In this document: positions 4,878 to 5,012 of the stretch, piece by piece
Layout: the number at the start of each line of letters is the position of its first letter
Numbering within the stretch: position 1 is the stretch's first letter
NCBI GenBank assembly: GCA_937965665.1
Contig: CALCJE010000037.1
Location: 1-5,012 of the forward strand
Reading direction: 5' to 3'
Length of the DNA stretch: 5,012 nucleotides
Origin: an uncultured Bacteroidales bacterium
Lineage (GTDB): Bacteria > Bacteroidota > Bacteroidia > Bacteroidales > UBA4417
Position numbers and translations under genes: made by a program
The notes under the pieces: model-generated
The model's input: only the letters and a program-made list of their open reading frames with translations
The model's database searches: none
Told to the model about the DNA's origin: nothing

Positions 4878-5012
4878 ATGCAATTTGAATTAAAGCTAAC
4901 AGACCCTTATAGTTCGGCCCGAAGGGGCACCATTACCACCGCACACGGCGTAATTGAAACGCCGGTATTTATGCCTGTAGGCACTGCAGGTGCTGTAAAA
5001 GCGGTACATATG
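4878..5012 (+). CDS. tgt: Queuine/preQ1 tRNA-guanine transglycosylase, N-terminal fragment (runs off the window)
   Basis: Tgt exchanges guanine-34 of GUN-anticodon tRNAs (Asp, Asn, His, Tyr) for the queuosine precursor preQ1, in the cytoplasm. Only the first 45 codons are present. ARRGTITTAHGVIETPVFMP (residues 14-33) followed by VGTAGAVKAV is the highly conserved Tgt N-terminus. The catalytic Asp residues and the zinc site lie beyond the window. The ATG at 4878 is the first start after an in-frame TGA at 4860-4862, and Tgt proteins normally begin about this far ahead of the conserved block. The purine run AAGG touches the ATG, so no well-spaced ribosome site is seen. The gene diverges from the glycosyltransferase across 241 bp that include a promoter-like element and a hairpin. 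In related bacteria an LptF/LptG-type permease often follows, which cannot be checked here. Confidence 0.93.
   Translation, partial: MQFELKLTDPYSSARRGTITTAHGVIETPVFMPVGTAGAVKAVHM

Noticed and set aside
4823..4888. 21-codon GTG frame overlapping the tgt start, and very short - strand frames in 4740-4830
   Set aside because: All are under 25 codons with no distinctive sequence and are expected by chance in AT-rich DNA.

Overview
The window reads as ordinary chromosome of a Bacteroidota bacterium, probably an environmental member of the Bacteroidales or a related order. The support is indirect. Shine-Dalgarno sequences are weak or absent before most genes. Matches to the Bacteroidota -7 promoter element TAnnTTTG lie before several genes. 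The spacers carry degenerate short-word repeats of a kind I associate with genomes of this phylum. No 16S gene or taxonomic marker is present, so the placement is inference.

Left part (1-2538, all + strand): the 3' part of a zinc membrane dipeptidase of family M19 (its start lies outside the window), a GA-rich spacer, a complete Sfp-type 4'-phosphopantetheinyl transferase (854-1561), then a complete RssA-like patatin phospholipase/hydrolase (1627-2538). A 65-bp gap containing a promoter-like element and a dyad separates the last two.

Middle (2539-2803): a 265-bp convergent spacer with no convincing gene. It holds three inverted repeats. One is a 28-bp GC-rich palindrome bracketed by two near-identical AAATCGYAAATC words.

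Right part: on the - strand, a membrane-anchored family-2 glycosyltransferase (4636-3491) is followed after 87 bp by an ECF-type sigma factor (3403-2804). On the + strand the window ends inside the first 45 codons of tgt, the queuosine tRNA-guanine transglycosylase (4878 onward, not closed here). The glycosyltransferase and tgt diverge from a 241-bp region carrying a TAnnTTTG element on each strand and a hairpin just downstream of the + strand element.

The genes do not form an obvious single pathway. They are a mix of peptide turnover, carrier-protein activation, lipid hydrolysis, envelope glycan synthesis, transcription control and tRNA modification. I find no defence system, biosynthetic cluster, CRISPR array or transposase. 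The points most worth a second look are non-coding: the structured leader before tgt, the palindrome in the convergent spacer, and the AT-only dyad before the sigma factor gene.
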